Positions 1 to 9,221 of a stretch of 64,000 nt of DNA are shown here, in pieces. The position numbers and the translations under genes were made by a program. Every line of letters begins with the position of its first letter. The stretch's first letter is position 1. The DNA comes from Shewanella maritima (lineage in GTDB: Bacteria; Pseudomonadota; Gammaproteobacteria; Enterobacterales; Shewanellaceae): the NCBI RefSeq assembly GCF_004295345.1, contig NZ_CP036200.1:2490001-2554000 (forward strand). Reading direction: 5' to 3'. Below the pieces are notes generated by a model. The model saw only the letters and a program-made list of their open reading frames with translations. It was not told the origin of the DNA and made no database searches.

Positions 1-175
<175 letters not shown>

Positions 176-324
176 TACAACCCAGATGGGTTTTGCTAGG
201 TGGTTATAACCTTAGATTTTAGATAGAGCACTTAGATAGTGTGACTCAATTACAAAAAGCAATAACAGCTTTCCGAATTAATCTAATGGCTACAGAGAAT
301 AAAGTAGCGGTTAGATAACAAATT

Positions 325-442
325 TGTCTGGAGACAATAGCATTGTGGTCCCACCTGAATCCATTCCGAACTCAGCAGTGAAACGCAATCGCGCCGATGG
401 TAGTGTGGGGTTTCCCCATGTGAGAGTAGGTCATTTCCAGAC
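325..442 (+). rRNA. rrf: 5S ribosomal RNA
   Basis: The segment carries the bacterial 5S core (GGTCCCACCTGA, CCGAACTCAG, AGTGAAACG, CGCCGATGGTAGTGTGGGG, GAGAGTAGG). The 5' TTGTCTGG pairs with the 3' CCAGACGC to close the terminal helix. It lies about 150 bases after 23S, as expected in a gammaproteobacterial rRNA operon. The ends are set from the closing helix and may be off by one or two bases. Confidence 0.96.
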
Positions 443-529
443 GCCTAATTAGCTTTTACTATAAGTGAAAGCGAGTCTCCTAGCCTTGACACGTTAGCGA
501 CTAAAAAAGAATTTAGACTTCGGTCTAAA

Positions 530-606
530 GGAGCGGTAGTTCAGTTGGTTAGAATACCGGCCTGTCACGCCGGGGGTCGCGGGTTCGAGTCCCGTCCGCT
601 CCGCCA
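530..606 (+). tRNA. tRNA-Asp (GTC)
   Basis: This is a 77-base cloverleaf with acceptor arm GGAGCGG / CCGCTCC, D-arm sequence AGTTCAGTTGGTTAGA, anticodon GTC at 564-566, T-arm GGGTTCGAGTCCC and an encoded CCA at 604-606. It sits about 90 bases after 5S and is probably transcribed as the last gene of the rRNA operon. The sequence is essentially the standard gammaproteobacterial tRNA-Asp. Confidence 0.98.
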
Positions 607-617
607 ACATAAAGAGA

Positions 618-646
618 AAAGCCTCATCGATTGATGAGGCTTTTTT
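618..646 (+). terminator. Rho-independent terminator of the rRNA/tRNA-Asp operon
   Basis: The arms GCCTCATC and GATGAGGC pair around a GATT loop and are followed by six T residues. It lies 12 bases after the tRNA CCA. Confidence 0.9.
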
Positions 647-663
647 CGTTTTGCACGTTCGAA

Positions 664-802
664 AAAGCGGTAGTTCAGTTGGTTAGACTCTTTTGAATAG
701 CAAGCGGCCTGTCTCGTGTGCCGAAGGCACACGGGCTTAAAAGCAAGTCCGCCCCAGCTTACGCGCTCGTGAGCTTGTGGCTATCGCCACCCTCGCCCAC
801 CA
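664..802 (+). pseudogene. Decayed tandem copy of tRNA-Asp
   Basis: The first part (AGCGGTAGTTCAGTTGGTTAGA) repeats the 5' half of the tRNA-Asp at 530, and CGGCCTGTC of the anticodon arm is still visible. The sequence then departs: a foreign hairpin (GTGTGCC GAA GGCACAC) and about 60 extra bases replace the variable and T arms. CCACCAACATAAAG at the end again matches the bases after the intact tRNA. No cloverleaf can form. This looks like a duplicated tRNA unit disrupted by insertion or recombination. Confidence 0.75.
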
Positions 803-811
803 ACATAAAGA

Positions 812-847
812 AAAAAGCCTCACCGATTGATGGGGCTTTTTTGTTTT
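812..847 (+). terminator. Duplicated terminator copy
   Basis: GCCTCACC, GATT and GATGGGGC followed by six T residues closely copy the terminator at 618-646, with several base changes. It is the end of the duplicated tRNA-Asp unit. The stem is weaker than the first copy because of one mismatch and one G-T pair. Confidence 0.7.
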
Positions 848-1182
848 ACGCGTTCAAAAATCATAGTTGGTCTGGAGATAAGTGCTTTCACTCCCCACGT
901 CAGTTAGGGGTTGGCTAGTACCAATAGTCGCCCACGGTGCTTAGATAAAGCTTTTTCTCGTAGGTGCCGGTATTTTTATGTTTCTGGCATCCAAACATCC
1001 TGAATGGCCTTTCGAGGTCGGTGAAGTGTTTTTCAGCACGACATATTTCTATATGCAGATTATCTGATTTTATTTTCTGAAAACTAAAACATACATAACA
1101 AATATTTGTTTTAGTGCTTCCTTATAATGTGAAACTCAGTACACTAGGCAAGTGTTTAATGCTTTGTCTTTAGGTTGTTCAA
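848..1182. other. Intergenic region with a palindrome and a promoter-like element
   Basis: There is no credible gene here. The right part is AT-rich and carries a perfect 14-base palindrome, AACAAATATTTGTT (1097-1110), and a TATAAT hexamer at 1123-1128. This suggests a regulated promoter for the rightward cysteine-cluster gene and nsrR. Nothing is recognisable in 848-1080. Confidence 0.5.
1097..1110. promoter_or_regulatory. Palindromic operator candidate upstream of the nsrR transcript
   Basis: AACAAATATTTGTT is a perfect inverted repeat, flanked by CTAAAAC on the left and overlapping GTTTTAG on the right. It lies 12 bases before a TATAAT hexamer, so a bound protein would cover the -35 region. 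It does not match the NsrR consensus well enough to name the binding protein. Confidence 0.4.
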
Positions 1183-1434
1183 GTGGATTGTCGATTAGGT
1201 TGTGGTGCCTGCTGTATTGCGCCATCTATAACTAGCCCAATACCTGGAATGCCCAATGGCAAGCCTGCTGGCGTGCGTTGCGTCCAGTTAAATGACGATA
1301 ACTTGTGTAAGATTTTTGGTCAGCCCGAACGCCCTGATGTTTGTGGTGCTTTTGTGCCTTGTGAAGATGTTTGTGGTGATACTAATGAGCAAGCATTGAT
1401 CTTAATCACTGAGCTTGAACAAAGTACTGGCTAA
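1183..1434 (+). CDS. YkgJ-type cysteine cluster protein
   Basis: This small 83-residue protein has nine cysteines (positions 3, 7, 10, 11, 33, 42, 54, 60, 64). The N-terminal C-x3-C-x2-CC pattern is typical of the YkgJ / CxxCxxCC family, which probably binds zinc or an iron-sulfur cluster; its biochemical role is unknown. The start is GTG at 1183, because an in-frame TAG lies at 1171 and no other start codon fits between. nsrR follows 43 bases downstream on the same strand, so the two may be cotranscribed. A link to nitric oxide or iron-sulfur homeostasis would be inference only. Confidence 0.8.
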   Translation: MDCRLGCGACCIAPSITSPIPGMPNGKPAGVRCVQLNDDNLCKIFGQPERPDVCGAFVPCEDVCGDTNEQALILITELEQSTG

Positions 1435-1477
1435 CTCTTGGCAGTAGAAGTAGCAACAGAAGTAGAGTAACTGAAGT

Positions 1478-1936
1478 ATGAAACTAACTCGATATACAGA
1501 CTACGGCATTCGTATTTTGATGTACGTGGCAATGCAGCACGAGCGTGAAAAGCTGTTTCGTATTGCAGAAGTTACCGAGGTATTTACTCTGTCGTCAAAT
1601 CATGTGGCAAAGATTATTCACCACCTAGGCAAGCTCGGTTATATCAATACCATTCGCGGAAAAAGCGGCGGCTTTAAACTGGCAGTGTTACCTAGCGAGA
1701 TCAATTTAGGGCAATTAATACGTGAGCTGGAAAACTCATTGGCCCCGATTGATTGTGATGAACCAAGATGCCGCTTCACGTCTGTATGCGCATTCAAAGG
1801 CATACTTGGTAAGGCTGTTGCTGCTTATCTTGCCGTGTTAGATGAATATACCCTTGCTGACATTGTAGTGAATAAGTCAGAGTTGATGTCGACTTTATCT
1901 GATCTTGCTATTCCAGTGTTGACGCTTGAGTCGTAG
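1478..1936 (+). CDS. nsrR: Rrf2-family nitric-oxide-sensing repressor NsrR
   Basis: The 152-residue Rrf2 regulator has an N-terminal winged helix (residues 1-80, starting MKLTRYTDYGIRILMY). A three-cysteine cluster site follows, C93-x4-C98-x5-C104, the spacing used by NsrR to hold its NO-sensitive iron-sulfur cluster. The segment YTLADIVV near the C-terminus is also typical. NsrR represses NO-detoxification genes, and nitrosylation of the cluster releases it from DNA. No classical target such as hmp or norVW lies in this window. The 3' end overlaps the convergent yibQ gene by 29 bases. Confidence 0.88.
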   Translation: MKLTRYTDYGIRILMYVAMQHEREKLFRIAEVTEVFTLSSNHVAKIIHHLGKLGYINTIRGKSGGFKLAVLPSEINLGQLIRELENSLAPIDCDEPRCRFTSVCAFKGILGKAVAAYLAVLDEYTLADIVVNKSELMSTLSDLAIPVLTLES

Positions 1937-2711
1937 TCACTTGTTCTGCAATTAAGTTAGGCTTGGTATTACGGTCAAGCACATTTGCCACAATCTCACC
2001 ATTAGCGTCATATAAGCTAGATGCGCTGACTAGCCTCACCCCATTCTGGGTGAGTAAATTCATATTCTTCTTTAAGTAACTCACCGTTTCAGGGTATGGG
2101 TGACCAATTAGGATGACTTGCCCTAGCTGCTTTGCTTGATCAATAGCTAATCTGAATTGTTTGTCTAGCGCGCTATAACGTTTGTCATTGTCTAAAAACA
2201 CTTGTCGATATAGCAGCGGTACGCCTGCTGTTTCAGCTTGTACTGTTGCCTTGCTAAATTTAGTGGTTACGCTGTCGACAAAATAGAGATTCTTTTGCTT
2301 TAGGCTCTGCATGACCCACTTCATTGGCGTTGATAGCTGGGTAAAGAAACTACCCATGTGGTTATTAACGCCTTTAGCAAACGGAATGTCTTCTACGGCA
2401 TCAATAACTGTTTGTTTGATTTGCCGCTCGTTCATTTGATTGGTGAGCCCACCAGGACCTAGCTTGCGACCGTCAAGCGACTGCATAGGAATGTGCAGCA
2501 TGATCTCGTGACCATTACTGTAGCCCTGCTGAGCCAAAGTTTTGCCTAGTGGCGTATGTGGTAGCACAGCAAGGGTGATATTAGGATCTAATGACAGCAC
2601 AGCTTTGTCCGTTTGCCGATAACCAATATCGTCAATAATAATGGCGAGATTGGCGGCAAATGCCGGAAAGCATGTCAGTAAACATGTAACTGTTAATAGT
2701 AATAAGCGCAC
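1908..2711 (-). CDS. yibQ: Divergent polysaccharide deacetylase family protein YibQ
   Basis: The 267-residue protein has a signal peptide (about residues 1-19, ending FPAFA) and is therefore periplasmic. The divergent deacetylase (DUF610) motifs are visible: IIDDIGY near 25-31, HEIMLHIPM at 68-76, NNHMGS at 116-121 and GHPYPET near 203. The family has the polysaccharide-deacetylase fold, but its substrate is not established. It is the last gene of the leftward operon gpmM-envC-ctpA-yibQ, 25 bases after ctpA. E. coli has the same neighbourhood (gpmM-envC-yibQ), which suggests a cell-envelope role. Confidence 0.85.
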   Translation of the reverse strand: MRLLLLTVTCLLTCFPAFAANLAIIIDDIGYRQTDKAVLSLDPNITLAVLPHTPLGKTLAQQGYSNGHEIMLHIPMQSLDGRKLGPGGLTNQMNERQIKQTVIDAVEDIPFAKGVNNHMGSFFTQLSTPMKWVMQSLKQKNLYFVDSVTTKFSKATVQAETAGVPLLYRQVFLDNDKRYSALDKQFRLAIDQAKQLGQVILIGHPYPETVSYLKKNMNLLTQNGVRLVSASSLYDANGEIVANVLDRNTKPNLIAEQVTTTQASTLE

Positions 2712-2736
2712 GGTTCTGAGTAATCGGTATATAGTT

Positions 2737-3951
2737 TTAGTTATTATTTTGCGAAATCCAATTAATTGCAGAGCTTATATGTAGGTCTTTAAGAGGATCA
2801 TCTAAATTATAAGCTGTGATTATAGGCACATTTGTGTTTGTTGATACAGTGTTAAAGTCGACTTTTATGTCTGGAGCGATGCCGACACTGTGAATGTCAT
2901 TGCCCTTAGGTGTGTTGTATTTGGCAATGGTTAGTTTGATGGCATTTCCTTGAGACAACATAGGAATAAGGCTTTGTACAGTTCCTTTGCCAAAGCTTTT
3001 CTCTCCCAGTAACACGGCTCGGTCATTTTCTTGCAGCGCCGCTGCTAACACCTCTGAGGCCGAAGCCGAGCCTTTATTGATCAGTACCGCGACTGGCAAC
3101 TGGTTGAAAATAGTGTGCTTAGAAGCATAGTAGTCTTCATTGGCATCAAAAAAGCGTCCTTGAGTCGAGACGATGCGTCCTTTATCGAGAAATAAATCGG
3201 CGATTTCGATAGCTTGATCTAACAACCCACCCGGATTATTGCGCACATCCAAGATTACGCCATCTAGCTGCAGCTCTTGCCAGGCTATAGACTGTTTAAT
3301 AATGGCCTTGGCTGCATCAGACTGAAAATTGGCGATATTAATGTAACCAATATTGTTGATTACTCTCGCCTGGATTGACTCAATGTGCACGTGGCTTGGT
3401 GATATGATCAACTCGCGCTGCTCATCTAAAGCATCAGATACTACAGTTAAGTTTATCGCCTGGTTTTGCTGGCTATGTTGTTTAATACCCGTGAGCACCA
3501 TGTTGAGGTTACTCTCAGTTACCTCTACTTCATTGAAGTGAGAAATCACATCACCGGGCATAATACCGGCGTTAGCTGCAGGGGAGCCTGCAAAAGGAGT
3601 GATGACGGTTATTTTGCCGCCTTCAGTCGCAACCTCGAAGCCAAAACCAAAATACTCACCTTTATTGCTGTCGGTAAGGGATTGGAACGCTTGACGATTA
3701 AGGAAGCCTGAATAGGGGTCGAGGTGTTTAAACACACCATCAATTGCCGCCTTGATAAGCTCTGGGCGCTCGACCTGATTAAGGTAATAAGTTTCGACAG
3801 TGTCGATAACATCATATAGCAGCGCTAAATCATATTCTTGGCCGCTGGATTCTGCTCGAATGAAAGTATGTTCTGAGCTAGATAAGCTCACTGACATTGC
3901 AACAAGTACGCCGCAAATAAAGCATGCTAGATAACGCAAAGACTGGTGCAT
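2737..3951 (-). CDS. ctpA: S41 family C-terminal processing protease (CtpA type)
   Basis: The 404-residue protease starts with a signal or anchor segment (residues about 8-25). A PDZ domain (about 95-175) and the S41 catalytic domain (about 195-365) follow. The Ser-Lys dyad is readable by comparison with the algal D1 protease: Ser297 in KGSASASE and Lys322 in SFGKGTVQ, 25 residues apart. Such proteases trim periplasmic or membrane protein tails and often act on cell-wall hydrolase systems. Its place between envC (a murein hydrolase activator) and yibQ supports an envelope role. This gene is absent from the E. coli version of the operon. Confidence 0.88.
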   Translation of the reverse strand: MHQSLRYLACFICGVLVAMSVSLSSSEHTFIRAESSGQEYDLALLYDVIDTVETYYLNQVERPELIKAAIDGVFKHLDPYSGFLNRQAFQSLTDSNKGEYFGFGFEVATEGGKITVITPFAGSPAANAGIMPGDVISHFNEVEVTESNLNMVLTGIKQHSQQNQAINLTVVSDALDEQRELIISPSHVHIESIQARVINNIGYINIANFQSDAAKAIIKQSIAWQELQLDGVILDVRNNPGGLLDQAIEIADLFLDKGRIVSTQGRFFDANEDYYASKHTIFNQLPVAVLINKGSASASEVLAAALQENDRAVLLGEKSFGKGTVQSLIPMLSQGNAIKLTIAKYNTPKGNDIHSVGIAPDIKVDFNTVSTNTNVPIITAYNLDDPLKDLHISSAINWISQNNN

Positions 3952-4009
3952 AACATCCCCTTGTGAAGCAAGGGCGGCGTCATCACGTGTGCTTTATAAA
4001 CCAGATTGG

Positions 4010-5143
4010 TTAGCGACAATATCTCGCTGGGTTGACGGCTTGCCCTTTGTGCCTTATCTCAAAGTATAGGCCAGGTTCTGCTTGTCCACCTGAACGTCCT
4101 ACTAATCCGATGGATTCGCCTTTGCTCACTGCATCGCCGACTTCGCGTAAAAGCGCCTGGGCATGGCCATAGAGGCTCATATAGCCTTCACCATGATCAA
4201 TGACTAAAACCATACCAAAGCCGCGTAACCAGTCTGAATAAATGACTTTTCCGTCGGCAACCGCTTGAATATCTTGGCCTTCAGGTGCAGATAAGATGGT
4301 GCCTTTCCAGTTAATTTGCCCTGAGCGGCGGCTACCGAATTTTTTCGATGTCCGGCCTTTGGTCGGCCATTTTAGTTTGCCCTTCAATTTAGCAAGACCA
4401 TCCATGCTTGGGCTGTTCTTAGCGGCGCGCATTGCCTGCTGCACGATTTGCTTAAGGCTGGCTTCTTCGATTTGCAGCTGCTCAAGCTCAGCACCTTTGC
4501 TTGATAGGGTGCGCTGAAGCTGAGTTAGGGTTTGCTGACGCTGATTTTGTTCGGCTGAAAGAGTTTTGGCGTACTTTTGTTGACTCAATATGGTTGAGTT
4601 GAGCTTTTGCTGTTGTTGTTGTTGCTGGCTTACCACTTGATTTAATTCTTGCGCAGTAGATTTTAAATCAGCGATAGCCTGCATGCGGGCGTTATTGAGG
4701 TATTGATAGTAAGTTAGCATACGCTCAACTGTGGCAGGATTTTGCTGGTTGAGCATCATTTTGCTGTAGTCGTGATTGCCGGCAAGGTACGCGCTTGATA
4801 ATTGCTTTGAGAGTGTCTTTTGTTGTTTCTGCTTGCGTTTATCTAGCTCAACACGCTGCAGGTTTAATTCTTCGAGCTGTTTGTTTAGCGAGGCGAGCTC
4901 AGTCTTAGTTTGATTAACTTGCTGCGCGGCTTTGGCGATGGCCTTTTCATCGCTTTGTAGCAGCGCGATCAGCTTTTCACGTTGTTTGCTGGTGTCTTGT
5001 AGTGAGCTTTGCTGCTTGGAGATCTGAGCCTGAATTGCTTTAAGCTCTGATTGACGTTTTTCAAGATCAGCACTTTGGGCAGAAGAGGTTAGCAATAAAA
5101 AGCCAGCGATAACGCTGGCTTTAACAAGGTGTCGAAGGATCAC
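4010..5143 (-). CDS. envC: Murein hydrolase activator EnvC
   Basis: The 377-residue protein has a signal peptide (about 1-24, ending SSAQSA), a long glutamine-rich coiled coil (about 25-250) and a C-terminal LytM/M23 domain. The zinc-binding pattern is broken: the second motif reads LYFEIR (Tyr360) where active M23 enzymes have HxH, and the first histidine is also missing. This is the hallmark of EnvC, which activates the amidases AmiA and AmiB at the division site rather than cutting murein itself. It lies 10 bases after gpmM, and ctpA follows at 58 bases. Confidence 0.92.
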   Translation of the reverse strand: MILRHLVKASVIAGFLLLTSSAQSADLEKRQSELKAIQAQISKQQSSLQDTSKQREKLIALLQSDEKAIAKAAQQVNQTKTELASLNKQLEELNLQRVELDKRKQKQQKTLSKQLSSAYLAGNHDYSKMMLNQQNPATVERMLTYYQYLNNARMQAIADLKSTAQELNQVVSQQQQQQQKLNSTILSQQKYAKTLSAEQNQRQQTLTQLQRTLSSKGAELEQLQIEEASLKQIVQQAMRAAKNSPSMDGLAKLKGKLKWPTKGRTSKKFGSRRSGQINWKGTILSAPEGQDIQAVADGKVIYSDWLRGFGMVLVIDHGEGYMSLYGHAQALLREVGDAVSKGESIGLVGRSGGQAEPGLYFEIRHKGQAVNPARYCR

Positions 5144-5153
5144 GTTTATTCTT

Positions 5154-6698
5154 TTACTCTGTTATGTCGATGATGCAACGTCCTGACATTTCAGCAGGAA
5201 TCTTTTGTCCCATCAACGATAACATAGTCGGAGCGATATCGCTTAATCTTCCGTCAGCTTTTATTTGTGCTTCACGGCCGACATAAATAAATGGTACTAA
5301 CTCGCTAGTATGGGCAGTATGTGCCTGACCTGTACTTTCATCAGCCATTTGCTCAGCATTACCGTGGTCGGCAGTAATAATGCACTCGCCGCCTACTTTT
5401 TGTAGCGCTTCAACTACGCGACCAATACAGCTATCAACCGCCTCACAGGCTTTAACTGCCGCATCAAAACTACCAGTGTGACCAACCATGTCGCCATTAG
5501 GATAGTTACAGATGATCACGTCATAGTCGGTAGACTCGATAGCACCGACAAGTTTGTCGGTTAGCTCAGTAGAGCTCATTTCTGGCTGTAAGTCGTAAGT
5601 TGCCACTTTAGGTGATTCAATAAGAATACGGTCTTCGCCCTCAAATGGCTGCTCTTTGCCACCGTTGAAGAAGAAAGTGACGTGTGCATATTTCTCAGTC
5701 TCAGAAATACGTAGCTGCTTTTTACCCAAGTTTTGTAAGGTTTCACCTAGGGTATTAACCAAATCTTCTGACGGGTAGGCAATAGGGGCGTTAATGTCTG
5801 CAGCGTACTCGGTCAGCATAACAAAGTTAACTTCAGGCGTTTTATTACGAGCAAAACCATCAAAGTCAGCATTGACGAAACTGCGAGTAATTTGACGCGC
5901 GCGGTCAGCACGGAAGTTCATAAAGATCAGTGCGTCACCATCATTAAGTGTGGCGATGTCACCATTAGCGTTAGTAATAGCTGATGCCGCCACAAATTCG
6001 TCGTTTTCATCGCGGGCATAAGCGGCTTCTAGTGCATCAACCGCGTTGCTATAAGTATGCTCAGCTTTACCTTCGGTAATTAGCTCATAGGCTTTAGTCA
6101 CACGTTCCCAGCGGTTGTCACGATCCATGGCGTAGTAGCGGCCAATAATCGATGCCACTTGACCGCAACCTTGCTCGGCAAACATCTCGCTAAAGTGCGC
6201 TAGGCTACCTTTGGCGCTGCGAGGTGGCGTATCACGACCGTCTAGGAATGCATGCAAATAAACTTTTTTGGCACCGCGCGCGATGGCAAGCTTGCACATA
6301 GCTTCGATATGCTCTTCGTGGCTATGTACACCGCCTGGTGACAATAAGCCCATAATGTGCACCGCGCCGTCGTTAGCAATAGCTTTATCAACAGCTGTAA
6401 CTAATGCTGGGTTGTGGTCGAACTCATTGTCAGCAATGGCTTTGCTAATGCGGGTGAGTTCTTGGTAAACAATGCGGCCTGAACCGATATTAATATGGCC
6501 GACTTCTGAGTTACCCATTTGACCATCAGGCAAACCTACGTCAATACCTGAGCCCGAAATCAGACTACTAGGGTAAGTGGCGCTAAGCTTGTCTAGCACT
6601 GGCGTGTTGGCATGATAAATTGCGTTATCTTTTGGATTGTCACGGTATCCCCATCCATCGAGGATCAATAACGCCAATGGGCGTTTTGCAGTTGTCAT
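5154..6698 (-). CDS. gpmM: 2,3-bisphosphoglycerate-independent phosphoglycerate mutase
   Basis: This 514-residue manganese enzyme of the alkaline phosphatase superfamily interconverts 3- and 2-phosphoglycerate in glycolysis. Asp14 (ILDGWG) is a metal ligand and Ser64 (MGNSEVGH) carries the phosphate during catalysis. The C-terminal metal-site motif TADHGNAE is present. The open frame runs further up to 6800, but the ATG at 6698 is chosen because a strong AAGAGGTAG site precedes it and the family starts here. It is the first gene of the gpmM-envC-ctpA-yibQ operon and diverges from yibN. Confidence 0.96.
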   Translation of the reverse strand: MTTAKRPLALLILDGWGYRDNPKDNAIYHANTPVLDKLSATYPSSLISGSGIDVGLPDGQMGNSEVGHINIGSGRIVYQELTRISKAIADNEFDHNPALVTAVDKAIANDGAVHIMGLLSPGGVHSHEEHIEAMCKLAIARGAKKVYLHAFLDGRDTPPRSAKGSLAHFSEMFAEQGCGQVASIIGRYYAMDRDNRWERVTKAYELITEGKAEHTYSNAVDALEAAYARDENDEFVAASAITNANGDIATLNDGDALIFMNFRADRARQITRSFVNADFDGFARNKTPEVNFVMLTEYAADINAPIAYPSEDLVNTLGETLQNLGKKQLRISETEKYAHVTFFFNGGKEQPFEGEDRILIESPKVATYDLQPEMSSTELTDKLVGAIESTDYDVIICNYPNGDMVGHTGSFDAAVKACEAVDSCIGRVVEALQKVGGECIITADHGNAEQMADESTGQAHTAHTSELVPFIYVGREAQIKADGRLSDIAPTMLSLMGQKIPAEMSGRCIIDITE

Positions 6699-6968
6699 TG
6701 TGCTACCTCTTAGTAAGCAAAGTTTGAATGTTAAGAAATTGGCGATGAAATTTTGAATTGTATGAATATTACTACTTATCCTGCGGTGTAAAAAGATCAA
6801 AGGGCGTATTGATGCGTCTGGTGTTATAAATTTTCAATCTAAATTACAAAAAACGCTGCAATGCTGGTCGATGCCTGATTTGAAGCGATTCTTTGGTGAA
6901 ACTTCAATAGCAAAACTATATACTCGTGGCTCGTTATTAGCGTCAATGTCTCTAAATAGGCTGTAAAC

Positions 6969-7403
6969 ATGCAAGAATACATTCAATTTTTTCAAGCTAA
7001 CCCAATTCTAAGTCTGGCTTGGGTTGGTTTATTTGTGGCTTTTATTGTGACCACGGTTAAGTCAGCAACCTCAAAAGTAGCCAACATCAATCACCAAACA
7101 TTGACTCAAATGGTGAATAAGCAAGACGCCATTGTGGTAGATGTGCGCTCAAAAGATGAGTTTAAAAAAGGTCACATCGTAGGGGCGAAAAACGTCACTA
7201 TGTCTGAAATCAAAAATAATCAAGCTACAAGCCTTGAAAAGCATAAAACTAGTCCCATTATAGTTGTATGTAACGCTGGCATGACTTCATCGCAAGCAGC
7301 GCAACTACTGGTTAAACAAGGCTTTGAAAGCGTATCTAACCTAACTGGCGGTATGACTGACTGGAAAGCAGCAAACCTGCCTGTAGTTGCAGGTAAGCGA
7401 TAA
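6969..7403 (+). CDS. yibN: Rhodanese-like membrane-anchored protein YibN
   Basis: The 144-residue protein has one N-terminal membrane segment (about 12-31) followed by a rhodanese domain. The CDC25-like loop reads CNAGMTSSQA with active-site Cys101, so sulfur transfer is plausible; VVDVRSKDEFKKGH (57-69) is the typical rhodanese entry motif. It precedes secB and gpsA, as in E. coli (yibN-grxC-secB-gpsA), but grxC is missing here. The physiological sulfur donor and acceptor are unknown. Confidence 0.87.
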   Translation: MQEYIQFFQANPILSLAWVGLFVAFIVTTVKSATSKVANINHQTLTQMVNKQDAIVVDVRSKDEFKKGHIVGAKNVTMSEIKNNQATSLEKHKTSPIIVVCNAGMTSSQAAQLLVKQGFESVSNLTGGMTDWKAANLPVVAGKR

Positions 7404-7600
7404 GTAGCTGACAAATAAAACCGCGTTTGCAGACATGCATTCGAAGGTAAAAACATAGGATCCTGCTTAAACAAAGGGCTTAGTAATAAGTTTCAATTAG
7501 GTAGACCGAGACGGGTATAAGGGTTAGGTGATTCACTTAACCCACTAACAATAAACCCGATAAATAAGCATCAACAAATTATATTATTAGGTAGGACATC

Positions 7601-8077
7601 ATGGCTGAAGAAGTAGCAAACAACGCAGAAAACCCACAGTTCAACATTCAACGCATCTACATGAAAGATGTGTCTTTTGAAACGCCAAACAGCCCAGCTG
7701 TTTTCCAAAAAGAGTGGACGCCAGAAGTTAAACTGGACCTAGATACTCGTAGTAACAAGCTAGCTGATGACACTTATGAAGTGATTTTATCGCTAACTGT
7801 GACTGCTAATAATGGCGACGAAACTGCGTTCTTATGTGAAGTTCAGCAAGCGGGAATTTTCTCAATCGCTGGTCTAACTGAGCCACAACTAGCTCACTCA
7901 CTAGGTGCATACTGCCCTAATGTACTATTCCCATACGCTCGCGAAGCAGTTAGCAGCTTAGTTTCTCGAGGTACTTTCCCACAACTAAACCTAGCGCCAG
8001 TTAACTTTGACGCACTATTTGCTCAATACGTTCAACAGCGCCAAGCTGAAGCGTCAACTGAAGAAGCAAACGCATAA
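7601..8077 (+). CDS. secB: Protein-export chaperone SecB
   Basis: The 158-residue cytosolic chaperone keeps preproteins unfolded and delivers them to SecA. The sequence shows the SecB core: [19 protein letters not shown] (14-32), the acidic and conserved [12 protein letters not shown] strand region, QAGIF, and [17 protein letters not shown] with the [18 protein letters not shown] helix. An AGGTAGGACATC Shine-Dalgarno region precedes the ATG. gpsA starts 5 bases after the stop, so the two are cotranscribed, as in other gammaproteobacteria. Confidence 0.97.
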   Translation: MAEEVANNAENPQFNIQRIYMKDVSFETPNSPAVFQKEWTPEVKLDLDTRSNKLADDTYEVILSLTVTANNGDETAFLCEVQQAGIFSIAGLTEPQLAHSLGAYCPNVLFPYAREAVSSLVSRGTFPQLNLAPVNFDALFAQYVQQRQAEASTEEANA

Positions 8078-8082
8078 TTACT

Positions 8083-9099
8083 ATGAGTAACACTGCCGAC
8101 ATTACGGTACTAGGGGCGGGGTCTTACGGCACCGCCCTTGCCATCTCTCTTGCGAGTAATGGTCACCGAACCTTGCTTTGGGGTCATGAGCCTGAGCACA
8201 TGCACAAATTGGCAAACGATCGCCGTAATGACGAGTTTTTGCCAGGGATTGATTTTCCTGACAGTCTCGAAATTGAAGCTGATTTAGCAACTGCGCTAGC
8301 TGCCAGCAATAATGTGCTGGTTGTGGTGCCAAGCCATGTGTTTGGTGAAGTGCTGCAATTAGCAAAACCTTTGCTACGTGACGATGCGCGTATTGTGTGG
8401 GCGACAAAAGGCCTTGAGCCTGAAACCGGTCGTTTACTGCAAGATGTTGCTCGCGAGCAGCTTGGTGAGCAGTTCCCGCTAGCGGTATTGTCGGGCCCGA
8501 CATTTGCCAAAGAGCTTGCTGCTGGTATGCCAACTGCAATTTCTGTAGCCGGTACTTGCCCTGAGTTTACGCAGGACTTAGTAGACCTTCTGCACAGCCC
8601 TAAGCGTTTGCGCGTTTATGCGAATGAGGACTTTATTGGCCTGCAACTTGGCGGTGCAGTTAAAAACGTTATCGCAATTGGCGCGGGTATGTCTGACGGT
8701 ATTGGCTTTGGTGCTAATGCTCGCACAGCGTTAATTACTCGTGGCTTAGTTGAGTTAACTCGTTTAGGCGTGGCGTTAGGTGCTGGCAACAACACTTTTA
8801 TGGGCATGGCTGGCTTGGGTGACTTGGTATTAACATGTACCGACAACCAATCGCGTAACCGTCGTTTTGGTTTGGCGTTAGGTCAAGGCAAAGACGTTGA
8901 TACCGCGCAAGTTGAAATTGGCCAGGTGGTTGAAGGTTATCGCAACACTAAAGAGGTTTACACTCTTGCTAAACGCTTAGGTGTTGAAATGCCGATTACT
9001 GAGCAAATTTATCAGGTGCTATACCAAGGTAAGCATCCGGCTGATGCGGCTAAAGAGCTGCTTGGGCGTGACAAAAAGATGGAAACGCCAGAGAGCTAA
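8083..9099 (+). CDS. gpsA: Glycerol-3-phosphate dehydrogenase [NAD(P)+]
   Basis: The 338-residue enzyme reduces dihydroxyacetone phosphate to sn-glycerol 3-phosphate, the backbone of phospholipids. The N-terminal nucleotide-binding motif [10 protein letters not shown] is at 11-20. The substrate-domain motifs [12 protein letters not shown] (catalytic lysine) and [11 protein letters not shown] are present, and the length matches the family. It is translated 5 bases after secB. A terminator follows at 9131. Confidence 0.97.
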   Translation: MSNTADITVLGAGSYGTALAISLASNGHRTLLWGHEPEHMHKLANDRRNDEFLPGIDFPDSLEIEADLATALAASNNVLVVVPSHVFGEVLQLAKPLLRDDARIVWATKGLEPETGRLLQDVAREQLGEQFPLAVLSGPTFAKELAAGMPTAISVAGTCPEFTQDLVDLLHSPKRLRVYANEDFIGLQLGGAVKNVIAIGAGMSDGIGFGANARTALITRGLVELTRLGVALGAGNNTFMGMAGLGDLVLTCTDNQSRNRRFGLALGQGKDVDTAQVEIGQVVEGYRNTKEVYTLAKRLGVEMPITEQIYQVLYQGKHPADAAKELLGRDKKMETPES

Positions 9100-9130
9100 T
9101 TGGCTTGATAACGAGCAGTGTTTTATCGAT

Positions 9131-9159
9131 AAAAGGGTGCTAATATAGCGCCCTTTTTT
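9131..9159 (+). terminator. Terminator after secB-gpsA
   Basis: GGGTGC and GCGCCC pair around a TAATATA loop, followed by a run of T residues. It lies about 30 bases after the gpsA stop. Confidence 0.8.
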
Positions 9160-9221
9160 GTGTCTGATTAAAAATCGCCCAACATTTGGCTGGCTGATTT
9201 TAGTGGTAAGTGAGAACAAAC

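Noticed and set aside
718..918. 66-residue open frame
   Set aside because: It lies over the decayed tRNA copy and its terminator, has no ribosome binding site, and its composition is not protein-like.
8102..8539. 145-residue frame on the minus strand
   Set aside because: It lies entirely opposite gpsA, a clear conserved gene, and has no recognisable domain.
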